Shown one piece after another: positions 15,957 to 25,338 of a DNA stretch of 64,000 nt. This stretch comes from DASXZH01 sp036502005 (GTDB taxonomy: Bacteria > Armatimonadota > Fimbriimonadia > Fimbriimonadales > Fimbriimonadaceae): assembly GCA_036502005.1 (NCBI GenBank), contig DASXZH010000081.1, positions 1 through 64,000 on the forward strand, in the 5' to 3' direction. The notes below the pieces were generated by a model. The model worked only from the letters and a program-made list of their open reading frames with translations, was not told the origin of the DNA and made no database searches. Position 1 is the first letter of the stretch; the number at the start of each line of letters is the position of its first letter. A program made the position numbers and the translations under genes.

Positions 15957-17033
15957 TTAGAAATAAGGATGCTTCGGATGACGCCTTCGTTTAGGGGCAG
16001 TTCCGATCACTCCTACGCTCTGTTTCATTATATTATTGGCTAGTTTTTCGGCTTCGCCTCCAGCATCCATATTTTGCAGCACGATCACCGCAATTCCTCG
16101 ATGCAGGTCTATTTCAATAAATGCGGTTGCGCTACCCGCGTAAACGATGGTGTCAGGTCCAACCACGTGCTCTTCCCAACCTAATGCGAAGGCCTTTTTA
16201 GCGCTCTTTGCCGAAGCCACCGCCGGCATGAACATCTGGTGGTAGCTGTTTGAGTTCAGCAACTTGCCAGCAAACATGGTTTGCTCCCATTTCACCAGAT
16301 CGTTTGAAGAAGTTTGTAAGCCGGTAACGGGAACCATATAATCTGCCTTCTTGGTTGCTTTGGGTTTGGTTGGAGTTTTAGCGGTCTTGCCATAAGTCGT
16401 TGCCACATTTGAATCTGAAATTCCGACACCAGAGCGGACCATGCCCGCCGGGGCAAAAATGTGGTCCTGCACATATTTGGCGTAGGTCATGCCGCTGGTC
16501 TTCTCGATCAGTTGTCCAAGCATGGCATAGTTCCCAGACTCCTTCTTTTCTTGTGATCCGGGAGTGAATGTAAGAGGTTTTCCCTCGGCGAAATCGAGCG
16601 CCTCATCCCAATCTGCGCCGCCTTTTAAAGCGGGGATGCCGCTGGAGTTATCCAGAAACTGCCTGATGGTGATTGTTTTCCAGTTCTTCGGCATATCGGA
16701 TACATATTTGCTGGCTGGCTCATCCAGTTTAAATTTGCCCTGTTCGGCGAGTTGAAGAACGGCGAAGGCGGTGATAGCCTGAGTCAAGCCACCCATTCCA
16801 AAGACGGTGTTGCCATTTGGGCTTGCCCCATTTGGACTTGAAATGACGCCGTAAGCTTTTTGGAAAGCAACGGTATTGCCATTGGTCACGGTCACAACCA
16901 TGCCAGGGATGTTGCCCGCCGATTGAGCTTGTTTGCAAAGCGCATCGACGTTAGCTATGTATTGGGGAGTCTGTGCGAAGGTCGCCGAAGCTCCGAAGGC
17001 AAGGGTGATCGCAACTATGATGCGGCTAATCAT
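15957..17033 (-). CDS. Serine-hydrolase (beta-lactamase/PBP4*) fold protein without a recognisable active site
   Basis: 358 residues from ATG 17033, with a signal peptide (ISRIIVAITLAFGASATFA), so exported. The fold is clear from ITAFAVLQLAEQGKFKLDEP, LDNSSGIP and the LLGQLIEKTSG-like segment MLGQLIEKTSGMTYAKYV. In active members the first helix begins SxxK and a YxN motif follows later. Here the first site reads GGLTQ and the second KESGNY, so both catalytic Ser/Lys and Tyr are gone. I infer a binding or regulatory role. A longer TTG/ATG start near 17060 adds only a short basic leader. Confidence 0.8.
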   Translation of the reverse strand: MISRIIVAITLAFGASATFAQTPQYIANVDALCKQAQSAGNIPGMVVTVTNGNTVAFQKAYGVISSPNGASPNGNTVFGMGGLTQAITAFAVLQLAEQGKFKLDEPASKYVSDMPKNWKTITIRQFLDNSSGIPALKGGADWDEALDFAEGKPLTFTPGSQEKKESGNYAMLGQLIEKTSGMTYAKYVQDHIFAPAGMVRSGVGISDSNVATTYGKTAKTPTKPKATKKADYMVPVTGLQTSSNDLVKWEQTMFAGKLLNSNSYHQMFMPAVASAKSAKKAFALGWEEHVVGPDTIVYAGSATAFIEIDLHRGIAVIVLQNMDAGGEAEKLANNIMKQSVGVIGTAPKRRRHPKHPYF

Positions 17034-17127
17034 GTATGAGGGTAGACGTGGAATTGGCATCAAAGATCACTCCGAACCATAAGCGCTGTGCGGGCGACGT
17101 TGACAGGCATGTAGTCAGGGTTCGATT

Positions 17128-17261
17128 GCGAAGCTATGGAGTGTGTGGAGCTTGCTCCCGCTCAAAAACAGGAAGCTTGCTTCCGGCCAAGGAGGACGCA
17201 CGCGCGGCAGCGAGCTGCCTGATAAGGATCTGAAGCAAGCTTCAGCACTCCACAGCTTCGC
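17128..17261. repeat. Imperfect inverted repeat in the 17034-17371 gap
   Basis: GCGAAGCTATGGAGTG (17128-17143) and CACTCCACAGCTTCGC (17246-17261) are complementary at 15 of 16 bases. Between them are shorter palindromes such as GAAGCTTGCTTC and GGCAGCGAGCTGCC. The gap shows no gene apart from this. Confidence 0.6.
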
Positions 17262-17371
17262 GTTTCCCTAATGAAGGCCATGAGGGGCCGCGCCTCGAAT
17301 CACTCAAAAATCGACCTTTACTGCGCAAGTAACAGAGAATCGTTGCGCTTTATTCGGGCGTCGGGACCTGT

Positions 17372-17809
17372 ATGGATCTCGATTCGTTGATTACCGATAA
17401 CGGTTTGACGATCGCTCAAACGGTGGCATGTCTTTTTTTCGCGATTCTGTTTTTGCAGTCGGGACTGGACAAAGTTTTCGATTTCAAGGGGAACCGCGAA
17501 TATATAGATGGGCATTTCGCTTCGTCCCCCTTTAAATCGTTCAGTTCGATTTTGCTGATCGTCATGACGATTTTGGAAATTAGCGCGGGTCTAGCCAGCG
17601 CGGTTGGAACCTACTTTGTCTTGACGCACGGCTCCTATCTGATTCCGGTTGCCGCCATGATGCTTGTTTGTATTTCGTTGTTGTGCCTGTTCTTGGGGCA
17701 AAGAATTGCAAAGGATTACGCAGGCGCATCGACGTTAGCTGTTTATTTTGCGGTTGCACTTCTAGCAACCCTTTTAATGTCGGCTGGGCACCAAACTCGA
17801 TTTAAATGA
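17372..17809 (+). CDS. DoxX-family membrane protein
   Basis: 145 residues with four hydrophobic helices, about 14-34, 57-80, 86-109 and 120-138. The first helix and following loop (LFLQSGLDKVFDFKGNREYI) match the DoxX signature, with the G-x-x-K pattern found in this family of small quinone- or thiosulfate-linked membrane proteins. The exact role cannot be stated. Its stop overlaps the ATG of the DUF503 gene in an ATGA, so the two are co-translated. Confidence 0.75.
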   Translation: MDLDSLITDNGLTIAQTVACLFFAILFLQSGLDKVFDFKGNREYIDGHFASSPFKSFSSILLIVMTILEISAGLASAVGTYFVLTHGSYLIPVAAMMLVCISLLCLFLGQRIAKDYAGASTLAVYFAVALLATLLMSAGHQTRFK

Positions 17810-18093
17810 TTGTCGCTTCGTTAGAGATGAACCTCCGATTGGAAGGGTGCGAATCGCTGAAGGACAAGCGCCGCATTCTGCGCAGCCTTTTGGACAAAGC
17901 CCGCAACCAGTTCCACGTTTCGATTGCCGAAGTGGACGACCAGGAATTGTGGCAAAACGCGTGCATCGGGGCGGCCTGCGTGAGCAATAATGCGGTTCAT
18001 GCCAAATCTGTTCTTCAACAGGTTCTGGAGCTGTTTGAAACGACACCGGCCGTGCAGATTGAAGGAATCTCAGAAGAGGTTTACCGAAGCTAA
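17806..18093 (+). CDS. DUF503 (YlxP-like) protein
   Basis: 95 residues covering the full DUF503 domain: MIVASLEMNLRLEGCESLKD, KRRILRSLLDKARNQFHVSI and AEVDDQELWQNACIGAACVS. The family is a small ferredoxin-like fold often found near rbfA and infB and possibly linked to ribosome maturation; here it instead follows a DoxX gene. It has an ATGA overlap with that gene and a 4-nt convergent overlap with the flippase gene. Confidence 0.9.
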   Translation: MIVASLEMNLRLEGCESLKDKRRILRSLLDKARNQFHVSIAEVDDQELWQNACIGAACVSNNAVHAKSVLQQVLELFETTPAVQIEGISEEVYRS

Positions 18094-19586
18094 ATGGCTT
18101 GGTAAATCTGCTTCAATCCGATTTTGGAAAAGCCAGTTTTCACGGAACCTGTGTAAATGTAGGCCACACTTAGGAACTGCCCTATTGGGATCGTGATGGC
18201 GGCCAGAGCGAAATCCAGCTTGGCGCCAAAAGGCAGCCAAGTCGCGAGGGCAGCTAAGCCACAGGAGACGGAGGAGATTGCCAGAGCCTGCCAAAGTTTT
18301 TTGGCATTCTCGCCGCGAGGGGTTAGAATTCTGAAAGCCGCGAATGCCGTCGTCGCATAGCTCACGGCTGCGCCTGCCGTAAGCGCGGTAACAACATAAA
18401 TCAGCGTTAAATGGCCCAAGTTGGCAAGCAAAATCGCTGCCACCGTGGCGAAGCCCAGTACCCAGCCGTAAACATTGAATGCCGGTTTGTTCATGGCAAC
18501 GAGAACATTTCCGCAAAGCAAGCCGACCGATCTGCAGCAGCAATAAAAAACGAGAACGGCAAGAATAGGCCCTGCGAATGTGTATTTTGAACTTAATACC
18601 CAGGTGGTAAGAGGCTCTGCAAAGGCGCCTACTAAGGCATAGAGCGGAACCATGCATAGGATAGAAACGGCAATCGTGCGTGTGAAAACATTGGTCAACG
18701 CCTCCTTGTCGTGATTCTTCCGGGTGTAAGCGATGAATAAGGTTTTTGCAAGGGGCGAGCTGAAGAAGTCAACCGGTTTCATGCCAAACGTAAAGGCGGC
18801 ATTGTAATTTCCGACCACCCCGGCTCCGAAAAGTCGTGTGATGATAAGGTTATCGGCGTTGGTATAAGCCGTGTAAAGAAGGTTATTTAGAAGGTTGTGG
18901 CTTGCGTGTTTCCAGACCGCTTTAATGACTTCGGGCTGAATCCATTTTAAGTGTACGGGCTGCAGGAACCAGCAGCCAAGCCCGAAAAATGCGCTTCGGA
19001 AAACAAACTGCCAAACGAGAGCTTTATAGCCAAACCCCAGTCGCCATAAGACGAATGCAACGACGAAAGAGCCGGCGATAGACAGGAAGTCGATCAGCCC
19101 CGCATCCCTGAACCTGGCCATCTTTTGGAGCTTATTAGCCGGGATAGTGCTGATTCCTGTAAGCAAGATGGCAAAAGCAACCATTTGCAGCCCCCAATCT
19201 AAGTTGGGCATCTTGAAGGCGGCCGCGAGAGGCATCCTGAAAAAGTAAATCAACCCCGCAAAGGCGACCGCATTGAGCATAGCGAGCGTCGCATACTGTC
19301 CCTCCCTATTTGCCTCCCTATCGGCAACGTAGGTTAGCGATAGCCCCGCATCGCGGATACTGTCGCAGATCGCATAGATGGGAATGAGGACTGCGTAGTA
19401 GCCAATTGCAAATGGTCCCAACTTTCGGTAAAAGAAAACTTGCAGAAGGGGGAAAATGAACTTAGCAAGAAAGGTGAAAGCTACGTTCCAGGCAAAACCT
19501 GTCGCAACTTCTTTCCTTCCCAAGGCCGGCGCATTTTCCGCCAACTGGAGCGGCGGGGTCGGGGTTTCGGCCTTAAGTGCTTTCAT
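18090..19586 (-). CDS. Polysaccharide flippase (Wzx/MVF superfamily)
   Basis: 498 residues with about twelve to fourteen membrane helices, basic at the N-terminus (RKEVATGFAWNVAFTFLAKF), as in oligosaccharide flippases that move lipid-linked sugar repeats across the inner membrane. The loop RKLGPFAIGYYAVLIPIYAI and the TRLFGAGVVGNYNAAF block are typical of this group. I start at ATG 19586; a GTG at 19625 would add 13 polar residues. No glycosyltransferase genes lie next to it, so it is not in a classical capsule locus. Confidence 0.85.
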   Translation of the reverse strand: MKALKAETPTPPLQLAENAPALGRKEVATGFAWNVAFTFLAKFIFPLLQVFFYRKLGPFAIGYYAVLIPIYAICDSIRDAGLSLTYVADREANREGQYATLAMLNAVAFAGLIYFFRMPLAAAFKMPNLDWGLQMVAFAILLTGISTIPANKLQKMARFRDAGLIDFLSIAGSFVVAFVLWRLGFGYKALVWQFVFRSAFFGLGCWFLQPVHLKWIQPEVIKAVWKHASHNLLNNLLYTAYTNADNLIITRLFGAGVVGNYNAAFTFGMKPVDFFSSPLAKTLFIAYTRKNHDKEALTNVFTRTIAVSILCMVPLYALVGAFAEPLTTWVLSSKYTFAGPILAVLVFYCCCRSVGLLCGNVLVAMNKPAFNVYGWVLGFATVAAILLANLGHLTLIYVVTALTAGAAVSYATTAFAAFRILTPRGENAKKLWQALAISSVSCGLAALATWLPFGAKLDFALAAITIPIGQFLSVAYIYTGSVKTGFSKIGLKQIYQAI

Positions 19587-19764
19587 TCTTTGCTCTTTTC
19601 TGTATTGTTGGTTCGTTTTGAGCACAGCGCGAACCTATTTGGCGATAATAAGAAGATTTCTGGCGTAATAGCCATGGGAGTTTTGCTCCCGCTTTCCCAA
19701 CTTTGCCAACATCCTTATGTGGCCTTGAACGTTTAAAATCGGGAGATTCGGAGAACTCGAACTT

Positions 19765-20775
19765 ATGATTGAAACCCTAACAATGCTTGTCTGCCTCAGC
19801 CTTTCGCAAACCCCGCAGAAACCTGCCGCTGCTACAGTTGTAGTCGCGCCGGCCAAAGTGATCGAGGGGGTCAGGCCGGAAGCATTGGCAGCGGGCCCAA
19901 AGGGTTCTTATTTCGCCGCTTCCTTGGAAAACAAGAGCATCGAAATCATCGATGCCACATCCCATGGGGTGGCAAGGACATTCCAAGGCCCCCCTCAGCC
20001 TGCTATGGCGGTCGCCTGGAGCGCAGATGGAACCTTGCTTGCGTCGGGAGACGAGTCGGCGCGGATATTTATTTGGAACGCGGAGACTGGAGCGAAACTA
20101 CAAATGCTGCAAGGCCATCAGCGCGGCATTCAGGATTTGAGCTTTAACTACCCGCGCACCTTGCTCATCAGCACCGGCAAAGATGATGTCGTAAAGATTT
20201 GGAACGTTGAAAGTGGCAAGTCGGTGGCAAGCATTCCAGGCGACGGGGCAAACTTTTACAGCGCGACGTTTGAAGGGAAACTCAACAGGTTCGGAGTGGG
20301 GGTGCTTGGAGTCGGCGCTCGGGATTATTCCGCTACCGGCAAGGTTGATGGGTTCTACACAGGACACGGCGGGCAAGGCGTTTTTGATATCGCGTTTAAT
20401 AAAGCGGGCACGCGAGCGGTAACGGCGGGCCGCGATGGGACCGCCATTGTTTGGGACACGAAGACCATGACAAAGTTGGGTTCGCTGAAAGGACACAGCG
20501 ACTGGGTAGTGCATTGCGCATTTTCGCCCAACGGCCAATATATTGCGACCTCGGGCGACGATCGCACGGTGAGAATCTGGAGCCCTTACAGCTTTAAGCA
20601 GGTAGGTGAGTTGGACGACCAACAGGCTGTTGGCTCGCCACTATGCTGGACCGCAGATGGTAAGTATTTGATCACGGTCAACTTTTCTGACTTCTTGCAG
20701 ATCAATTCCGTTACGCCGCCTCAGGGCGGAGTGGTAGCAGCGGCGAAGCCGGTGCGAAAGCACCGTCGGGGCTAG
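19765..20775 (+). CDS. Exported WD40 beta-propeller protein
   Basis: 336 residues. A hydrophobic leader (TLTMLVCLSLSQTPQ) is followed by about six to seven WD40 blades, with blocks such as VAWSADGTLLASGDESARIF, LSFNYPRTLLISTGKDDVVK and CAFSPNGQYIATSGDDRTVR, each ending in an (I/V)W-type dipeptide. The propeller is a scaffold for protein binding; the signal peptide puts it outside the cytoplasm. The basic tail (KPVRKHRRG) is unusual for an exported protein. No operon partner on this strand. Confidence 0.88.
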   Translation: MIETLTMLVCLSLSQTPQKPAAATVVVAPAKVIEGVRPEALAAGPKGSYFAASLENKSIEIIDATSHGVARTFQGPPQPAMAVAWSADGTLLASGDESARIFIWNAETGAKLQMLQGHQRGIQDLSFNYPRTLLISTGKDDVVKIWNVESGKSVASIPGDGANFYSATFEGKLNRFGVGVLGVGARDYSATGKVDGFYTGHGGQGVFDIAFNKAGTRAVTAGRDGTAIVWDTKTMTKLGSLKGHSDWVVHCAFSPNGQYIATSGDDRTVRIWSPYSFKQVGELDDQQAVGSPLCWTADGKYLITVNFSDFLQINSVTPPQGGVVAAAKPVRKHRRG

Positions 20776-20806
20776 TGGACTTGGAACTCAATCCTGTACG
20801 CTCTGC

Positions 20807-21949
20807 TTATACAGACAAACTCGCTGCCCGTTCGAGGATTGTGCCGACTGCTTCGGGAGACAAGATTCCACGAAGTAAATCAGGGGCATATTTTAGGACG
20901 GCAGTTTGAGTGCGGCTGATCATGTCTCTTACAGCTATTTCGGGAAGCCCAAATTTGTGGCCAAACTCTAGGAAGTCGGAAAGCGTGAATCGCCCAAAAG
21001 CTTCGTCGTCAAGCGCGAGCGCCATTCGTGGTTCGCCGTAGGGCAACGTTGACAGAAGGTCATATGCAGGGGCGATTCTCCATTCCCTCTCTGCCTTTTC
21101 GTAAATGAGACTTACATTCTTTGCGTGAAGGTCTCCGTTCCCGATGATGTAGCTGTAAACATAAAGTCGGAGAGCAGCCAAAAGACTCCCCTTGGATACC
21201 CCCAAGTTTTTCATGGCGCTTATAAGTTCGACATATTCAAATGAATATTTACTGTTTGGAAACCGGTCCATCACCTGAAGCATGTCCTCCACATGCACCC
21301 GATTAATCTGCTGCGAGGTCTGGTTATATATTCGATCAAATCGCGTTACGGCGAGAACGTGATCCCCTAAGCGCGTATCAGCTACGTCTATTTTGCAGCG
21401 CCGCGCAAGCCGCATAAATGCGTGCTCGTTTTCGCATACGTTCGGATATTCGGGCGAGTTGAATTTGATGATTTGACGCGGCCGGCGACTGGACTGGATC
21501 TGTTCACCGATTGAGAGCTTAGGTTGCGCGCCAGGAACTGCGGAGATTCGCTCCCCCTTTAAGTTGCCACCTTTCAATAGTGAACTCATAATCTGTTTTG
21601 CTTCTCTGAGGCTCAGAACTGGCTTTCTGCTATCAATCCCTGGAATCTGAACATCGATATCTCCCACTGTATCGGTTCCGGTAGCGGCAAGAAGGGCGAA
21701 CAAATCGTCAGCGGCGGAGCCGATTTGCATTTGGACTGCCTTGAACATGAACCCTTCCGGCAGCAGACCCGCAAAATATGTCGGAAGGTTGGCGATACCC
21801 TCCACGACGATGCCTTCTGCAGTCTTAGGCAAATGCAGAGCGATCGGGGGCTCCTCGCTCCTTAAAAATTCCTCGCTATAACGGAATCGGCATCCCTTGG
21901 GGATCCTCTGAAGCGTCGCTACCTGGCCGCCACCTCGTAGCACCAGCAA
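20807..21949 (-). CDS. hipA: HipA-family serine/threonine kinase toxin
   Basis: 380 residues with a full HipA N-terminal region (PTYFAGLLPEGFMFKAVQMQ) and kinase domain. The catalytic loop IGNGDLHAKNVSL carries the Asp and Asn, and the metal-binding Asp is in APAYDLLSTLP. E. coli HipA inactivates glutamyl-tRNA synthetase and is silenced by phosphorylation of Ser150 in SVAGAQEK. Here that stretch reads SAVPGAQPK, with Ser one position earlier. The start is a TTG (21949), or a GTG at 21943; both lie after the hipB stop with GAAGAG nearby. Confidence 0.9.
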   Translation of the reverse strand: MLVLRGGGQVATLQRIPKGCRFRYSEEFLRSEEPPIALHLPKTAEGIVVEGIANLPTYFAGLLPEGFMFKAVQMQIGSAADDLFALLAATGTDTVGDIDVQIPGIDSRKPVLSLREAKQIMSSLLKGGNLKGERISAVPGAQPKLSIGEQIQSSRRPRQIIKFNSPEYPNVCENEHAFMRLARRCKIDVADTRLGDHVLAVTRFDRIYNQTSQQINRVHVEDMLQVMDRFPNSKYSFEYVELISAMKNLGVSKGSLLAALRLYVYSYIIGNGDLHAKNVSLIYEKAEREWRIAPAYDLLSTLPYGEPRMALALDDEAFGRFTLSDFLEFGHKFGLPEIAVRDMISRTQTAVLKYAPDLLRGILSPEAVGTILERAASLSV

Positions 21950-21972
21950 CTCTTCAATCGAGCGGTAATCGG

Positions 21973-22200
21973 TCAGGATTGAGGCCCTCGTGGCTTAAAG
22001 GTTAGTTCAAGGCCCAGTGCATCGAGAATTTTGATCAGCGTCCCAATTTTGACACCGGGGTTCCCGTGTTCGATGTCGTAGATTGGACGCCTGGAAATCG
22101 ATGCGAGAGATGCAAGCTCGTCCTGGCTAAGCCGAGACCTTTTCCGGGCAGCGATGAGTTGATCTACAAGGTTGGCAGGAAGAATATGAGAATCTTTCAT
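21973..22200 (-). CDS. hipB: HipB-like Xre-family antitoxin
   Basis: 75 residues with one helix-turn-helix (RLSQDELASLASISRRPIYD) followed by HGNPGVKIGTLIKILDALGL, the usual HipB layout. HipB binds HipA and represses the pair. There is almost no leader: the operator palindrome ends one base before the ATG and no ribosome site can be seen, so translation probably begins on a very short leader. It ends 23 nt before the hipA start. Confidence 0.92.
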   Translation of the reverse strand: MKDSHILPANLVDQLIAARKRSRLSQDELASLASISRRPIYDIEHGNPGVKIGTLIKILDALGLELTFKPRGPQS

Positions 22201-22223
22201 TGTGATCTTTAGATCACATTATA
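22201..22223 (-). promoter_or_regulatory. hipBA operator and -10 box
   Basis: TGTGATCTTTAGATCACA (22201-22218) is a perfect 8-2-8 palindrome directly upstream of the hipB ATG. On the minus strand TATAAT (22223-22218) overlaps its outer end, so a bound repressor would cover the promoter. The bases from 22224 to 22519, before nuoG, show no other gene. Confidence 0.75.
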
Positions 22224-22519
22224 TCAACTTTTTCCAAATGTGCTGCCACAATCATGAGACTTTGCGATCTACACATCTCATTACTCGACTGTTTTGCAAA
22301 GCAAACTGCTAAGAAATGGCGCGCTGTGATGCATAGCTCTCATCTTCTAGCACAACGGGCCGGGTTGATAGCAGGTGACTAACCGCTCTCTTTGGGGCTA
22401 TCTCCGATAAAACAAGCCCTCGCCAATCATTCAAGCAAAAAGGACTTTGGGCAACCATGTTCCCTAACGTCTCTGATCTAAGCATAAAACTGCCCGAGTC
22501 GGGTACACATCTTCCAGGC

Positions 22520-24733
22520 ATGGCAGCGGTTGCAACAACGGAAACAGTCAACATAACGGTCAACGATGTCGAGCTGAAGGTCCCCAAGGGCGAGATAATC
22601 GTCGAGGCGGTCAAAAGGCTCGGATTAGAAATCCCGATTTTCTGCTACCACCCACGAATGAAGCCGGTCGGCATGTGCCGCATGTGCTTTGTGGAAGTGG
22701 GATTCAAGGGGCCCGACGGCACGATTAAAAAGATGCCGAAGCCGCAAGCGGCTTGTACTCTTCCTGCTTCGGAGGGGATGGCCATTTACACCGATACCGA
22801 GGCCGTTCACAAAGATAGAAAAGGCGTTTTAGAGCTTCTCCTTATCAACCACCCGCTCGATTGCCCCATCTGCGACCGTGGCGGCGAGTGCCCGCTTCAG
22901 AACAACACTCTTTTTTATGGCCCATCCACCAGCCGGTTTGTCGAACTGAAGCGCCACCTGCCAAAGGCTTTTCCGCTTTCAAAATATGTAACTCTCGACT
23001 TGGAACGATGCATCCAGTGCGGAAGGTGCGTTCGCTTTACGGAAGAGATCTCCGGCGATTCGCAACTGGCGTTTCGATTCAGAGGCGCTGCCATGCAGCC
23101 TTCCACTTTTGAAATGCGCGACTTCGATTCGAAGTTCAGCGGCAACGTAATCGAGATCTGCCCGGTGGGCGCCCTCACCAACGCGGTATACCGGTTTAGG
23201 GCAAGGCCGTGGGACCTAGAAACCAAGCCCGGCATCTGCACGATCTGCTCCAACGGTTGCAATATCTGGTTCGACTATCGCGTCGGCAAGATGGTCCGTA
23301 TTAACGGGCGCACTAACAACACGATTAACGAAGAGTGGACTTGCGACAAGGGCAAGTTCGGCCACGAGTTTTATAACAGCCCGCTTCGACTTCGCTTCCC
23401 GCTCCTTCGCGATGGCGACCAGATGACGCAAACCGATTGGGCGACTGCTTACTCACACATTCTAAAGGCCTTTGAGCACGGTGGCAATAAAGTTGCCGCA
23501 CTCGGCGGAGCCAATTGCTCAAACGAAGACCTGTTCATGCTTCGGCGTCTGTTCGCAGGTTCATTTAAGAGCCAAAACCTGGATCACCGGTTTACGAAAA
23601 CTCTCCAGACCTACGAGCAGAGATTAGAGAAAACGCTAGGCGTTTCGCAGGTTCAAAACACGATCGAAAGCTACGAACATCGGAACGCTATTTTGGTGTT
23701 CGGAACCAACCTTGCCGACGAAGAACCGATTCTGCACCTACGCGTTAGAAAAGCGTGGTTCCAAAACGGCGCGAAAGTGATTGTTGCGAACGACAAGCCA
23801 ACAGACGCGGACAGTTTCGCCCACCTTATTCTTCGATACAAACCGGGAACCGAAAACGCCCTTGCCAACGGCTTGCTTAGGGCCGCTATCGAGAAGGGTG
23901 GCTTGAAAGTGGCAGAGCCGCTGCAGAAAAGCGTGAGCTCATTTACGGCCGACTCGGTAGCCAGGGAAACGGGCGTGAAGGCCAGCGATATAGTGGAAGC
24001 GGGCATGATCCTCGCCGAAAATGCGGCGCCCGTGATCTCTACTCGAAGCCTTTTCAACCTTCCGGACGCGTATGACGTGATGAGTGGACTGGCCGTCCTT
24101 GGGCAATCGACTGGAGGCGGTTTTAGCCTTTATAGTTTGGAATCCAACGATCAAGGCTGTGAAGAGCTTGGAATCCTGCCCGATATGGGGCCGGGACACG
24201 CGACTATCGCCAAAGAAGACCGAGGTCTAGATACACACGCGATCTTACAGGGGTGTGCCGATGGAAGTATTAAGGCGCTTTGGCTCGTCAACGTCGATCC
24301 TTTTGAAAAGCATCCTGATCGAGAGTTAGTAACCCGCGCCCTCGAAAATGTGGAGTTTTTGGTTTACCAAGGCATTGAGGAAACGGAAGCCTCGCAATAT
24401 GCGAGTGTAGTCCTGCCGATGTCGGCCCCTGCAGAATCCGATGGCACATACACCAATATGGAAAAGCGGATCCAGCGTTTCGACCGCGTTTTCCCGCCCA
24501 AAGGCGAAGCGAAAGAGGCCTGGCGCATCTACCAAGAGCTGCTTTTGAGGACTTCGCAGGTTAGGCCGTTCTTTAATGCGAAAGAGGTTATGGAAGAGAT
24601 TGCCACACACGTGCCCGGCTATACGTCCCGAATCTACGGAGAAACCGAGATATTGGCGCAGCCGACCTCGCCTGGTGTGGACATGGAAGCGTTTCCGATA
24701 GCATCGTTGCAAGACGAGCCAGCAGATTCATAG
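22520..24733 (+). CDS. nuoG: NADH-quinone oxidoreductase subunit G
   Basis: NuoG is the large Fe-S subunit of complex I, in the peripheral arm facing the cytoplasm. The start ATG 22520 gives MAAVATTETVNITVND; a frame from 22457 adds 21 atypical residues. Ligands are Cys42, Cys53, Cys56 and Cys79 for the 2Fe-2S cluster, a His-Cys set in NHPLDCPICDRGGECPLQ and a 4Fe-4S set in CIQCGRCVRF plus CPVGA. A further CTICSNGC set begins the molybdopterin-oxidoreductase-like domain. 737 residues is normal. It is followed after 605 nt by nuoH. Confidence 0.95.
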   Translation: MAAVATTETVNITVNDVELKVPKGEIIVEAVKRLGLEIPIFCYHPRMKPVGMCRMCFVEVGFKGPDGTIKKMPKPQAACTLPASEGMAIYTDTEAVHKDRKGVLELLLINHPLDCPICDRGGECPLQNNTLFYGPSTSRFVELKRHLPKAFPLSKYVTLDLERCIQCGRCVRFTEEISGDSQLAFRFRGAAMQPSTFEMRDFDSKFSGNVIEICPVGALTNAVYRFRARPWDLETKPGICTICSNGCNIWFDYRVGKMVRINGRTNNTINEEWTCDKGKFGHEFYNSPLRLRFPLLRDGDQMTQTDWATAYSHILKAFEHGGNKVAALGGANCSNEDLFMLRRLFAGSFKSQNLDHRFTKTLQTYEQRLEKTLGVSQVQNTIESYEHRNAILVFGTNLADEEPILHLRVRKAWFQNGAKVIVANDKPTDADSFAHLILRYKPGTENALANGLLRAAIEKGGLKVAEPLQKSVSSFTADSVARETGVKASDIVEAGMILAENAAPVISTRSLFNLPDAYDVMSGLAVLGQSTGGGFSLYSLESNDQGCEELGILPDMGPGHATIAKEDRGLDTHAILQGCADGSIKALWLVNVDPFEKHPDRELVTRALENVEFLVYQGIEETEASQYASVVLPMSAPAESDGTYTNMEKRIQRFDRVFPPKGEAKEAWRIYQELLLRTSQVRPFFNAKEVMEEIATHVPGYTSRIYGETEILAQPTSPGVDMEAFPIASLQDEPADS

Positions 24734-24745
24734 GCTGGAAACAGT

Positions 24746-24986
24746 TTCCTAGGCCCAGAGGGCTCTATTTGTGCCATGCGCGAAGGGCCGTATTCATCCT
24801 AGGCCCGGAGGGCTGTAATAGTTTAGCTAAGGCCGTAAGGCCTGGAAACTGCCCAAGACAATTTAGCCCCGGAGGGGCGGTATCTATTCAAAAAAGGTTT
24901 GATGTCGCCGCCTCCGGGGCTCCGGAATAAATGTCGTCAGTTACCAGGCCTCACGGCCTTCGCTAAACTATTACAGCCCTCCGGGC
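24746..24986. repeat. Repeat array in the 605-nt nuoG-nuoH gap
   Basis: The two 43-nt arms 24803-24845 and 24944-24986 are inverted copies with only two mismatches. They start with GCCCGGAGGGCTGTAATAGT and end with AAGGCCTGG. A shorter inner pair (AGCCCCGGAGGGGCGG / CCGCCTCCGGGGCT) and a direct copy of TCCTAGGCCC(A/G)GAGGGCT at 24748 lie in the same stretch. No gene is supported between 24734 and 25338; the frame at 25036-25236 is repeat-derived. Confidence 0.8.
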
Positions 24987-25338
24987 TTGGAGAGTCTAAG
25001 CCAAAAAGGTCGAAGATATTAAGCCGTCGCTATCATTGCAGCCTTCCGTAGCGGAAGATGCAGGTTCCCAGGCATCGAGACCTCTGCCGAACTATTGCAC
25101 CCCTCCGGGATTGGAAAGCCTCAAACCTGAAGAGGTCGAAGCCGCCTGCACGTCCTTATCGTTGCAGAATTCTGAGCTGGAAGCGGTGCTCAACTGTTGC
25201 GGCATATCTCTGCAAGGTAAAGTTAACAAAGCCTGATGAATTTTACGGACATCGTCGCCAACCGGCCAATAGCGCGATCAAATTTCCGCATCCCCCAGGC
25301 ACTTCCGGCCCTCACTTGTATGGGGTGGATGAGCTAGG

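Noticed and set aside
25036..25236. Open frame of 66 residues between nuoG and nuoH
   Set aside because: It lies in repeat-derived GC-rich sequence, has no ribosome site and no recognisable protein features.
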